A DNA stretch of 64,000 nt from NCBI GenBank assembly GCA_034670405.1, contig JAXDDX010000014.1, forward strand, positions 4,778,501-4,842,500, given 5' to 3'. Positions 1 to 12,319 of the stretch are shown in pieces. Each line of letters begins with the position of its first letter. Position 1 is the stretch's first letter. The stretch comes from Hoplostethus atlanticus. Its lineage: Eukaryota; Chordata; Actinopteri; Trachichthyiformes; Trachichthyidae. Under the pieces are notes generated by a model. It saw only the letters and a program-made list of their open reading frames with translations. It was not told the DNA's origin and searched no databases. The position numbers and the translations under genes are program-made.

Positions 1-2158
1 CTATGTGACTGTCTGGCAGTTTAGTAGTTTACAAGAGAATATGGAAAAATAGGAAAAATCAGTTCCAGGAGCTCCAGGGACCTCCTGTGTGTTCATTTGA
101 CAGAATTGTAACTTGAAATATAAGTTCATGAAAGATACACTGGAGATGAAAATGTTTCTCTCCAACAGCACCAAATACATTGGAGTTTGCTGCTGCCTAC
201 TGATCTCCAGTTGCCCATCAATGACTTAAATCCTGGGGGGCTCCGATCGATTGGCCACCAATCATAATCAGCCGATAGACATTCTAAATAGAGAAATATT
301 TCAAAATGGTGGATCAGGAAAGCGGTCAAACAATCTGGCATTGACGGTTCATTTTTTGACGTGTTCTGAATTTCACTGCCTGCGATCATAGATTAGAACC
401 TCTTTAATATATTAGACAGAAGGTAGAGCCTTTACTGCTGCAATGAAAAAGGTTTCATCCATTACCAGCAGCAATAGGTGACTAAACACCTCAGTCACCC
501 AGCACGCTAACATTTAATTACCATGTTTGGATAAAACCTATGATTTATGTACATGGATCGTCCAGCTATGTCATGCAGCCAGAAGAACAGTCTGTTAAAC
601 ACAGTGCTGCATTGAGATTTTACTATTTATACATTATTACATGATGTGCCTCCGTTAGTAGAATAAAGTCGGTAGTAGGAATCGGCCCCTACCTACATCC
701 TCATCATATCCTTATGTAATATTCAATACATTTCTAAAACGCACCTAGAATTTGTACAGGAACGTTTTCATCTTTTTTCTTAAGATGTGGATATCTATTT
801 ATGAAGGGACATAAGGTCTATGGTGATTCAGATAAGCAGGGCAACACGATCTGATAATGTCAGTGCTACAATATTGTTGATCTCTGCAACTTATGTGTCT
901 CCCTTCCAAGAATGTAGTGTATTGCAAAATTCATGGTTTGGCAGATTTTAAATCAATTCAATCAATTGTGATTCTGCAGTAAAGGAATCCATAGATATCT
1001 ACACAGTAAAAGTGCATGAAAATGCCATCTAAAAGTAACATTTACTCCTTTACCATGGCTGCAGGGATGTGTTGCATGCTTAAAACTGCAGTACTTATTT
1101 TCTGTGTCTGACCTGACACAATGATAAAACAAATACACGAGTTGTGACAGGAAGACGGTCAGGTTGGCAGAGGACATATGTTAACACCCCAAAACACAAA
1201 ACATTCACATACTGTATGTACACATTCATGCGTGCATACATACATGCACACACACATACTTGCACATACTATCACACCAACTGAAAGAAGAGAGAAGGGA
1301 GTGGGTGGCAGTGGGAGAAATAGATGGAGAAAGAGGCAGAGGGAGAGTAGGAGTGAGTGGCACATGGCTTTCAGTCTAAAAAAAGAAGAGCAACACGAAG
1401 CCAAAACCAGAATCTGGATTAGCTAGATAAGAAAGAGGAGGGGGAGAGGGGAGGCTGGAAGAGAAAATGTAGGTTTCCTCAGCATTGAAAATGGTGCAGA
1501 TGCATGCTCTTGGTTTCATGCTCATGAACGTCCTCTAAAATATGAATACTGAATGAGCGTGTGGGTAGCGTGAGGGAGGAGACCGGGAGAGAGAGTATGT
1601 AGATGGCAAGACGATAAGAAGAGGAGACAGGCAAATGGTGAGATGGAGAAGGAGAAGGCGAGACTCCGTAGGATGGACAGTCCAGATGGACAGAATACTG
1701 CTGTGGTATGACAGAATGGCAAGAAGAAAAAAAAAATAAAGACAGGAGGATCAGAAACAGCGAAGAATCAGGGAGCAGGATGTGACACGTGCTGGAGAGA
1801 GCCTCGATCTGGGTTGAGTGTAACATCGACCCAGGCAGAAATAGGGAGAGACTGAAGCAGATGGAGGCATGACTGTTCACAGAGGAGACTGCCGGAGAGA
1901 GATTGGACTGAGCTGTAGCCGTGCCACCCTGCCAGTCTGGCTTAACATCAGCACTGACTGGAGATATTCTCAGTAGCCTATCTGTCCACGATCGTGCCTG
2001 ACACCTCACTACATGCCAGCCCCTCTCAGCCTGCTTTGTCCCCTCTCAGCCTGCGTTGTCCCTCCTAAGCAGTTTCTCCTGCCACTCTGTTGATGCTGTC
2101 CCCGTCTCGCCTAACCACTTCAATATCGCACCAAAAACAACCTGCCCGTCAGATAACA
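1..2158. other. non-coding stretch, no gene recognised
   Basis: I see no exon with homology or convincing splice context. About 1,430-1,990 is strongly purine-rich (GAGA/GGAG), which makes long open frames on the minus strand by composition. The stretch 241-291 is an inverted relative of a block near 10,204-10,252, so at least part is transposon-derived. It may be intergenic or part of dagla intron 1, because the first coding exon of dagla has an upstream acceptor and needs a non-coding exon further left. Confidence 0.6.
241..291. repeat. dispersed repeat, copy A (inverted relative near 10.2 kb)
   Basis: The reverse complement of this block reads CTATTTAGAATGTCTATCGG and continues into GATTGGTGGCC. 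It closely matches 10,204-10,252, with a few substitutions. Two diverged copies in opposite orientation about 10 kb apart indicate a dispersed transposon-derived repeat; the family is not identified. Confidence 0.6.
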
Positions 2159-3680
2159 CATAACCTAGGAATATTACAGTACACTGATCCGAGTCCATCC
2201 TGGTCACACCGAGCCTTGAACAAGGAAATGTCACCCAACATTCACACCAGACAATTGTACGTTTTCTATAGGGTATCATCTGACAACGTCACCACAAGCA
2301 CATGTTTACATTCCGTGTGCAACGTGACATGGCACTCAAGACACTCGTGAGGGTGATTTTATTTACTCATTCACCAAATGAGTGAACATCTGTTGTACTG
2401 TTGACACTGTACAACCTCCACCCTTGTATAATGGGCCTTTAACGGCACGCCAGCGTGCCAGAAACGTAACTCTATCAGGGTTGTTTTGCCGGGTCGACTT
2501 ATATGGGTTAACCCTTTCGTACTGACTGTTTACCCGCAGATTTCCCGGGTCAGTAATTTGGTGCTAAAGGGGTATAACATGGGAAGATTTACTGTGTTTC
2601 AGACCGCACTAGGTTTAGAGTCACTTCTGTGGCTCGAGCTACAGTACGCACTTTTGAGTTCCACTTTTGAGTTCCACTTCTGACCCAGAGGAGGCAAGTG
2701 TGTGGAAGTTTAGGAGTTCCTCGAGTTGTAGGTGGGCGAAGGTCGATGCACTGGTTTAGTCATCCCTCCCAACATAGTGATGGAAAGTGTGATCACGGAT
2801 TGTCCATATTTTTCATTTGTTACTGTTGAGTCCATTCCTTTTCAGGCTTGTGTACTTGGTATGAGGAGGATGACACCACAATGAAAATGTCTTGGTATCA
2901 ACTTTAACATAAGATTCACATAACCTAGGAATATTACAGTACGCTGATCCGAGTCCATCCTGGTCACACCGAGCCTTGAACAAGGAAGTGTCACCCAACA
3001 TTCACACCAGACAAGTGTACGTTTTCTATAGGGTATCATCTGACAACGTCACCACAAGCACATGTTTACATTCCGTGTGCAACGTGACATGGCACTCAAG
3101 ACACTCGTGAGGGTGATTTTATTTACTCATTCACCAAATGAGTGAACATCTGTTGTACTGTTGACACTGTACAACCTCCACCCTTGTATAATGGGCCTTT
3201 AACGGCACGCCGGCGTGCCAGAAACGTAACTCTATCAGGGTTGTTTTGCCGGGTCGACTTATATGGGTTAACCCTTTCGTACTGACTGTTTACCCGCAGA
3301 TTTCCCGGGTCAGTAATTTGGTGCTAAAGGGGTATAACATGGGAAGATTTACTGTGTTTCAGACCGCACTAGGTTTAGAGTCACTTCTGTGGCTCGAGCT
3401 ACAGTACGCACTTTTGAGTTCCACTTTTGAGTTCCACTTCTGACCCAGAGGAAGCAAGTGTGTGGAAGTTTAGGAGTTCCTCGAGTTGTAGGTGGGCGAA
3501 GGTCGATGCACTGGTTTAGTCATCCCTCCCAACATAGTGATGGAAAGTGTGATCACGGATTGTCCATATTTTTCATTTGTTACTGTTGAGTCCATTCCTT
3601 TTCAGGCTTGTGTACTTGGTATGAGGAGGATGGCACCACAATGAAAATGTCTTGGTATCAACTTTAACATAAGATTCACA
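2159..3680. repeat. 760-bp tandem duplication (two units)
   Basis: Unit 1 is about 2,161-2,920 and unit 2 about 2,921-3,680, with a constant offset of 760 bp. By eye I find about six single-base differences and no indels, so identity is roughly 99%. Both junctions carry CACATAA microhomology: CACATAACCTAGG starts each unit, and after unit 2 the sequence goes from CACATAA into unrelated ATTGATTGG. Each unit includes an inverted repeat near its middle. No coding potential is recognised; the 65-aa open frame repeated in both units is a by-product of the duplication. This looks like a recent segmental tandem duplication or an assembly duplication. Confidence 0.93.
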
Positions 3681-6600
3681 TAATTGATTGGGCTGCAACA
3701 GGATGCAGACGTGCTACTGTTGCTTCTTGTGTTTTTATATCTGTTTGTATCCAATATTAAAATACCTCTAACAAATTTTGAATTACTTGCAGCCCATTTA
3801 TTGTCTTGTTGAACAATCAATCATCCCTCTAGGTTGCAGAATGAATGTAATTCATGTAAAGTATACAAAGATAAGGGGGCGGTCAATGCACTGTGGACGA
3901 CAAGTACTGTAATTATTCTTTTTCCACGACGGTGTGTGTACAAACAAGCAAACATTATTTTGCACCCATACTTTATCCAGTAGGACCTCTGCACCTTCTT
4001 TAAGCTAGTCTAGAGTCTCGTTGCTTTACCAATACAGGGTCAATTCAGTATGTAGGACAGCTGGCCAATATCAGACTGTAATTAATAGATATTTTCCTTC
4101 ATAAACTTAATAGGTTTGCCTGACTAATTGCAAGATTTAAAATGTCAAAGATGGCTGGTGTTTTCACTCACTCACAAGTCAAGGCTCGTTCGTTTGTTCA
4201 TCTGTGTTTTGTTGGACACACCTTCATTTGCACCTCAGGTGTATCTTGCTGCGGGCTGCTTATCTCAATGCTGACCTTTTTAAATTTCAAATGTTTGAAG
4301 AGTGGCACATAAGAAGGATGAGCAGGGAACAAGTGAAGGTCTGGATCACACCCATATTGACAGTTCCTGATTACTTTCTGCTTACATCTAGTTCCATAAG
4401 TGGCCTTTGTATCTGTAGGTTGGATATTTAGAAATGGTGGCTAGTAGTGGCTACTTACTATCCATACATGCTAAACACCAAAAAAAATTATTTCACACCA
4501 CTTGCCATCCCAGAAGATGCTGCATAGCTTTAAGGAATGTTGTTGATGACCTGTTTCATTCTGACACGTCAAAAGCATCAGTCACACGTACACGCATAGG
4601 CATACCACACATAGTGTATCAGAATGGCATCCAGTAGTATTACCCAGTTGACACAAAGAGGAAGAAAGTTGAATCTGCTGGTGCTAAGACACACAACACA
4701 TTTCTTCTAAAGTAGCACAGCTTCCCGGTTTGTAAGGTGACGAGACATCCTGTTTTTAGTATTTCAGACCCTTTTCAGGTGTGCACACTTCTGAAAAAAC
4801 CTCAGTTGTCTATTACAAAAGGTGGCTGTAGCAACAATTCAGCACAAGCTGTAATAATAAACAACAAGCCTTTGTGTGCAAAATGAATCTAATTTTGATG
4901 AAGTTGCAGCATGTAGGGACTCTGCTTATTATTAATTTGTGTTTGTTCATGGCCACAATTACATTTCACTCAAGTTAATTTTCCGTTGAATTGAAAGTTA
5001 TTTCTTTCAGGTTCAATTGAAATTAATTGATGGAAATTGAACTTAATTGGAACACAAAGGACTCTCACTCTGTTGTTCATGGCCACAGTTACAGATCTTC
5101 AAATTGTGCAGGTAAAATTATAAGTACCTTATTTACATGCCCACTCCAGTCTTTCCTGTATTTCAGCCTCATAAATCCTGTTACCTTTGCTATTTCATAC
5201 CCCATCCAAATCAGTGGGCCTCCTCTAAATGGAAAATGAACGAATTAACAAATCCATGTTATTGCTGGAAACAGTCTACTGTCTCTAGTGTTTTATTTTA
5301 ACTTGGTGGAGATTTCTAAAATCTGGATTAGGCCTGTTTGATTATTTGACTAAGAGCTACACATTTGGCATTTTGATTGCACATTCTTTTTAAAAGGTTA
5401 TCCTGTTTTTCATTAGTGTAATATTCTGGTAATTACAGAATAATCATCTGCCAGAATCTGTAGTTGGCCTTTGCATTGCCATGTAATGACAATGCAGTGT
5501 TACCTCAGTACTACTCACCTGTTTGTTTTCAAACCAGTTTTATTGTCTACTGTTTTCTGTTTGCTAAGACAGACAGACAGTAAATTTGTTTGAAGTTGAG
5601 TTTGGTTAAAGTGGTGAAACAAGGAGATGGGCTTAGAAAGGGAGAGAATGTGATGCAAAATGAAGAAGCCGTGACCCACTTACAGCCAGCTTGATGCTGC
5701 AAGTGTGAACAGTCTTGGACAGTGTGACTGAAACTGCTGCATACAGTATAGTTAGTGCTGGCATTCTCCTGTCTGCTGTCAGGCTAAATAGAGACAGTCA
5801 CAGCTTGGCTTGATATGCTGCTGTTGCTACAGCAGACCTACTGTGGCTGATATGGAAGAGTGTAGGTTCGCCTTGCTAGTAGAGGAGCAGCTGCCGCTAG
5901 CCATACCTGCTGTCTGTAAAATGGAACAGAGTGCAGGGTTGAGCTCAGATGAGACTTGAGTTTGGCATTCATGCAGATCCTAGGATCAGCTCCAGTACCT
6001 GTGACTTGAAATATAACGATATATTTTATAGGACTATCATGGATTTCAGAAGGCCATAGCTGGATTGGGCAGATGCATCAGACGTTTCAAAAACAATCAC
6101 ACTCTGTAAAGCATGTCAGATGGTGTTCTGCATGCACTACGCTGTGCCCTGTTGTGTTTCAATAAGTCCACGTAAAAGACAAGGCCATAAAGATGGCCCT
6201 GTCATTGTTCTTACATCATTGTTGTTACATCACATGGGCATGGGCCTGGCACACAGTAGCACACTGTGTGGAACACAAAAGCATTTCTCACATGCAGGGA
6301 CTTGTCACAGCCATTTCACAAAACACATGTCATTCTGATTCAGATGGAATCGCTGGCTTAGGATGATAGTGAGAGTTTGTATGAGTCATGCAAGAGGCAG
6401 AATGGAGAGAGCACTTTCATAGGGGAGGCCGGGAGAGAAGCATAGCCTAGCACAGCTTATGTGGTAGTGTTGCCCTAAAGGTCAGGTTTTATACTGTCTT
6501 TTGATCTCAGGTTACAAACACAGCAGGGCATTTGTTGTGTGCTAGGAAGCAGGTTGCGACACTTGAACTGAATATATTTGTTGTTTGAGGATGGGTTCTA

Positions 6601-9600
6601 GGAATTCAAACTTGTTGGGAATGCCTTCTCCATAATCTACAAGCTGCATCACAGTTCCCTCAACATAGTTAAGGGGTGGGCAACATGTTTTGGCTAGGCT
6701 GTGAAGACCTGCCAGCACCAAAAAAAGCATGAAAAGTCACTAGAATTTTGCAAGCAAGGAATAAATCTGTAATTAATCAATGTTCATAAAAAAGTATCAA
6801 ATCTGTCTATTTGGGGAGGCAGAAATAACAGACATTAATATAAAAAATGATTATAAATATGCAAGATATGCCTTTTTAAAAATCTGATTACAGCAGTTTC
6901 CATTTGCTGAGTGCATCAATACCACTATATCACTATATATCATATATTATATATCATATAATATCACTGTCAAGAGGCTTAGGTGGTGCCTAAGCGCGGC
7001 TGGTCTGGCTTTGTCATCGTGGCCAACTTAACACCCATACATACCTCTTCTATTCCAATTTTATGCTTTTATAGACAGCAGTTTTTGGCATCGACTAACA
7101 TGATACTGTCCTAGTTGAGTCATTCTTTAGCTTTTCAAATCCTATTTTATTCATTTTTCCACATCACAATCCACTCTCACGTCCTTAAAAATGTCCTAAG
7201 GTGGCTCTAAATTATCAGTAAATCAGTTTATTTGACTTGAAAAAACCCCAATATATATATTGTACTTTTACATAAAATAGTCCTCCTCACAATTGCACAA
7301 AATGATTGGCTCTGCAGGAACATTGCACACCCCATTTATAGTATAACACCAATTTGTGTTGGAGCTTGAGTCTTTTGCGTCTTCCAGATAGGACACGGTT
7401 TGCTCATCGCTCGCCACTTGACCAGACGTTAAGGAAGTCGTGATAGCATGAAAACAATAGGCAGAGTGTGAAATATTATCAGTATGTTGCCTCATGCTTC
7501 ACTATTGCTAGCTTTTTTGAAATGTAATACATTTATTTGGAAGAATTATTTTGCAGCTAATTATTTTAGGTAGGATTTGACAGTCTTTTGATACAGAGAT
7601 GTATTTTTCTATTTCCTTTTTAAGGTTGGACATTGACAGAGAACATTAGGCCTGGACTCTCACTCTCACCAATTACTGTCATTGGTCATGGAGTGTGATA
7701 TCTGACACTTTCAAATCTAGGTTGCCTAAATCAGTGGTTTTAGTTCTTTTAAATCTTGATGAAAATAAAATATCTTTTCCTGTCTAGTTTATTCACAAAT
7801 CATCACTGACTTGGATTAGGAAGTTAAGCTTACTTAACTCATGCAGCCGTAATGAACTTTTCACCTACTACGCGACTGTTGATGCACCACAATTGAGACC
7901 AGCTGAGCCCGTTACAAAAGGGAGAGTTGCAGAGCAAAACAGGGCTTGTTACTATGCAAGGATGAGTGTGATTGTACCTACTGAGCTGATGAGAATATAT
8001 TCTCCCCACATCTCCGTCTTTCATTCTTTACAATCCACAATCCACAATCAGTTAGCGACATTGCCTTGGATGGCCTGGAAGCTTCTGAGCAGTAGCTACA
8101 ATCAGGGTCATCTACAAGTTAAGTCATTAATCACAGTTTTTTCTAGTCCTTGGCTGTAGATAAAAACGGATAAAACATAAAGCAAGTGAGCATGATCAGA
8201 TAAGATTTCACTCTAGTGAAAAAAGTGAAAGAAACCTCATTCCCATGGTAAGAACATGGTAAAGAATAAATACGGGTGTACATTGATGAAGTTATTTCAT
8301 ATTAGACAACATTAAGGCAAACAGTCTTGGTGTATCTTGCATAACAGTGGGGAAGAAAAATTTATTTTTACTTTTTTTACAGTCATAATTTCCTCCCGTC
8401 CCATCGAGGCTACAGTATTCAAGCAAATTCATGTTCAAATCACAAAGAAAAAGAGGGCTTGGTCTAAAGCGTAGCCTGTACATATTACAGCCGCTACTCA
8501 GCCTAAGTGCATCTGCTAATGTCCACAGTAGAAGCTGCTGGACAACACCACTAATAGGCTACATCCCCGAGGTGATGGATAGGAATGCCCTTGAGGAGGC
8601 AAGTGCTATTAGTGGGGACGTAGAGTTAAGACTTGTACTGATGACCAAAGTCTGTTTCCATGAAGTGAGTCTAGCAGAACCTTGTTGCTTGCTGATTAGC
8701 TTGACACAGAACTGGTTATAAGCCTAATAGGCTGGATTTGGTGTATGTCACTGTGCAGTTTGATGGATTGAACCAGGATAAATGGGCTACCCTGCCCTCT
8801 ACTATAGGCTTGTACTGTATGAAACAAAAGGCAAGGTAGTCTTTTAACTGCAGACTATCAAGAGATAATGAATCTGGAGGAAAAACCCACATGTGTACTC
8901 TGTCTTACTCTGAGTGTTAAAGGGACATTTTTTTCTTAGCACATGCATCCCAATGTCAAACATGAATTGTCCTTGGAATCTGTTGTCACAACCAGCAAAA
9001 TTGCTTGAAAAATGAGACCCTGGACACAAATGAATTATTACCTAGATTGACCTGACCTGATTTGTTAGAATAATGATTTTGAGATTTAGATTTTCAAAAC
9101 AAAAGTAGTACGTGGCGATGTCTACGGGTTCCCAGAGAGGTCAATATTGATGGTCGACCATATTGATGGTCGACTTTCAGGTGATTTAACACACCCTCTG
9201 GCAGCCATAGCAGAGGTCCACTCTTGGCAACGGTGGCTGCCAACGTCTGATTGTGTTTCTAAACATACGACCTGGCTGTCTCAACAGAATTCAATAGACT
9301 TGGTTCATTTCAGGACTGTATTTAGCTGGGAACTAATAATGTGCCACTGATAAATTGTTGTGTGATTTTATGTTTAGATAGTAATAGAGATAGAGCTTGT
9401 TAGCAAGACAATCAGATAACCATCACAGTGTTGTAAACACATCTGATTTACCCACTAGCTAACAGATCTAGCAGAAGCTAGTGTTAGTAGCAGTAGTTTA
9501 CATTAACCTGCTGGCTAGTTAACTAGCTAACAAAACCAAAAGTCAACTGTTTGTTTAGGTGACTCTTCTCATGTTGCATGTTCATGTTCATGTTACATGT

Positions 9601-11101
9601 TCTGTTTCCTGTGTCACAGAAACCTAAATTTGGAAACAAATCTACCATATCACACTTCTCACTTTTACTTATTACATTACTGAATGGATCTACACTCACA
9701 CCACAACAAACATTTTCAGGTATCTCTCTTTTTTCTAGCATGGTTGTTATATATTTAGCAATTATTTTCACACAGCCAATTCTCCAGTGGACGTCCATGT
9801 TGGTGCCGCCCATGGTTGGTGATATGTGACGCAACTGCAAAACTGCAAAGCCATAACATTAAACATTAAAATACATATAACATTAAAAATAGCAGATGAA
9901 TGCAACCATCAAACGGGCTCAAGATGCCCTGTGAGACTGGAGCAAAATGAAATGACCAGGTGTCTCTGAGCTGCACCCCTGGCAGTTATGAAATTATTAA
10001 CAGCAAGGCCACTTAAAGAACGAACACGTCCATAAAAATTGCCAGATGGACGACGTGCTTATGCTGCTAACGTTCTGCTGACTGTCACAAATTGGATCAT
10101 ACTTTTTACGGAGTACGTTCGACCACTCTCCTGATCTGAAATTGTATTTATTTATTTATTTGGATTGGACAGTTGACATGCTGATTGGCCGAACACCAAT
10201 GACCTATTTAGAATGTTTATCGACAGATTATGATCGGTGGCCGATTGATTTAGTCATAATGTATTTTCCACTGTTGAGGTCTCTGTTGGGAGTTCAACCC
10301 ATATTTTAACAGCAGGCCTGGAGGAAAGTGCTGATAAAACTGTCCCTAGCGGTCTAGTCTACGACTCCTGCATCTGTGAGATCTGCTAGATTTCATTGAC
10401 CTGATTGTTTTGGTCTAAATGAGATAGGGGGGTATATTGAAACATTCTCTTGTTTCTTTCCCCCTCTTTCTCTCCTCCTTCCTCCACTGTCCTCGTTAAT
10501 GGGACTCAAACCCAGAAGGGAGTGTTACAAATAGCTGTGAGACCATTTCAGTGACTTGGACCCATTCACACGGCCTTGTTTCAGTCTCATTATGTCAAAG
10601 TAAAGAGTAAAGCTGGATATCAAGAAGTGGGAACCATGGGTCAAGAGTTACTTTATGCCCTAATCTAGCGTATATTCCTTAAATTCCCAGTCTGTTTTAT
10701 GAAGCTCTGGCTTTTGAGTTCACTGCCTTTTTCTCCGCCTGTGTTTGCTGCACTTTATGCATATACATGGCACATTCCCAGGCTTTCCATTCCCTGCAAT
10801 TAGCTGTTTGTAATGCTTTGCCAACCCAGTCAACGTTTGGTTTTATATGCCCCCATATGACTGTGTTGCACCGAGTCAACCAACTGAAAGGGAATGCTAG
10901 ATTATGTAGCTACGATACCTTGACAAAAGCGAACAAGTTGCAACGATGGCCCCTTCAAAGCCCTTCAGAGGATTCTACGGAGTGCAGGGTTGACATAAGA
11001 GAAATATGCGCCCTGGGGATGCGTGAGTCCTCTGTGTAAGATACAAAACATAAGTGGTGATTGTTGAGCCCTCAGAGTTCGCAAAGGCACAAGCCCCCAT
11101 A
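3681..11101. other. non-coding stretch, no gene recognised
   Basis: About 7.4 kb with only short, unsupported open frames and no exon-like block I recognise. Base composition is AT-rich. There are low-complexity stretches, such as the TATATCATA cluster near 6,930-6,965 and (ATTT)n near 10,145-10,160, plus probable decayed repeats. Read as intergenic DNA or dagla intron 1. Confidence 0.55.
10204..10252. repeat. dispersed repeat, copy B (inverted relative of 241-291)
   Basis: The block reads CTATTTAGAATGTTTATCGA and continues to GATCGGTGGCCGATTGATT. It aligns to the reverse complement of 241-291. The shared core suggests an old DNA-transposon-type dispersed repeat, family not assigned. Confidence 0.6.
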
Positions 11102-11198
11102 GTAGGGCTGGGCGATAAACCGAAGATTTACCGAAACCGACAGTAACGTCTTCTTACCGATGGAATTTTACTAGATACGATCATTTCGATAGACAGTG

Positions 11199-11234
<36 letters not shown>

Positions 11235-11600
11235 TATAATTAATTCCGTGAGATTTACCTAATATTAAACTGCTACCTTTTTGTTTTCCTCCTGAATAAC
11301 AACACTGGAACAAGGCATATACCTAATTCTGCTTTTCTTAAGGTTACTGTGTGCATCCTTATTGTTTTTTAGTGAAATAGACAGACGAAGCGAGTCGCGA
11401 GACAAGAGAAGAGAGAACTGAGCGGAAGCCCTGGTCACATTATCAGTCAACGTAGTCGCTGTACATTAAAATTTAAAATTTGATAATTAAATCCTTGAAT
11501 CAAATTAAATAATTAAGGCGTTAAGGCTTTTTACGTTAACAAATCTAGAATGATAGAGCTTCAATTTCTGGCAAAACGGGACGGTTAATGACAACCCTAC
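11102..11600. mobile_element. candidate non-autonomous hAT-like element
   Basis: The left end GTAGGGCTGGGCGAT resembles the 'AGGGCTGGGCGAT' start typical of many vertebrate hAT-type short elements. The right end GACAACCCTAC at 11,590-11,600 is its approximate inverted complement. Inside is an (ATT)n run. I could not find a clean 8-bp target duplication, so the boundaries are tentative. Confidence 0.35.
11200..11235. repeat. (ATT)n microsatellite
   Basis: About a dozen uninterrupted TAT/ATT units, lying inside the candidate hAT-like element. Confidence 0.95.
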
Positions 11601-11689
11601 GTGGAGAGCTTTCTCTGCCCTGACATTTGAGCGATTTGACTGAAAATTAGCGAATAAAGTGTGTCAAAAATGACAGTACTGGAGTAATT

Positions 11690-12157
11690 AAGCTTGTGAA
11701 TATCTCTGGGCAGGACTGGGGGCAATAAGGGATAAGGGAATCCCTTCTGACAACAAGTCTCTGATGTTTCTCGATTTGTAGTAAGAGAAAAGAAGGGGGT
11801 CCTTAAAAGTCTTTTCCTCCACCAGATCGGCACATAGGAAGTTCCAGTGTTTTCCAATAATACTACGTGCATCCCCACTGAGAGCTGTGTAGGTGGTGCC
11901 ACAAATGACTGAATGTTTTTTCTTCTCATTTGCTCCATTAGTTCTGCTGAGCTGAAACATATCCTTTTTAGTCTAAGGAACTGTTAACCCCACTTCAGTG
12001 CAGTAGCTTGCGCTGAGTTAGCATATATGGAAGACTGTTTTTGTCAGATGGTTTGGTATAGAGGGTTGGCGTGATTTGGCTGGAGTCAAGTCTTACCCGG
12101 ATGTTGAAGAAGGGAATCTCCTTCTGGTCTATTTCCATGTTCAACTTGATGGCCACG
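11690..12157 (-). mobile_element. decayed Penelope-like retroelement fragment
   Basis: Minus-strand translation of 11,961-12,157 gives VAIKLNMEIDQKEIPFFNIR and then TPTLYTKPSDKNSLPYML. This matches the end of a Penelope-like reverse transcriptase, where the pattern is 'I-FLD-x-I...T-LY-KPTD-N'. Further along, 11,688-11,960 gives RSIIGKHWNFLCADL and FSYYKSRNIRDLL, resembling the 'KHW..L..D...P...Y++++N+RD-L' linker that precedes the GIY-YIG domain. Stops (after ...QRKLLH) and frame shifts show it is dead. The clade is inferred from remembered family patterns, not from a search. Confidence 0.55.
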
Positions 12158-12279
12158 TATTATTAGTTATTTATGTTTTGTAGTGTGCAGGTTACCTCCT
12201 TTTTCCTCTTCAGTCATTGTGCATGTTAGTGCAAAACAATGGGGAAGCATCTAATTTCTCTTAATTCAGATTCAAATGC

Positions 12280-12319
<40 letters not shown>
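12280..12319. repeat. (ATT)n microsatellite
   Basis: About 13 ATT units. It creates artificial poly-Ile and poly-Leu open frames that should not be read as genes. Confidence 0.95.

Noticed and set aside
1479-2009. 176-codon open frame on the minus strand
   Set aside because: Ser/Leu-rich translation of a purine-rich (GAGA) tract; no domain, no exon-like borders.
2159-3680. Tandem duplication as two LTRs of a retrotransposon
   Set aside because: No TG...CA termini, no primer-binding site or polymerase between the units, and the units abut directly.
9523-9840. Overlapping open frames on both strands (105 and 83 codons)
   Set aside because: No similarity recognised and no promoter or splice context.
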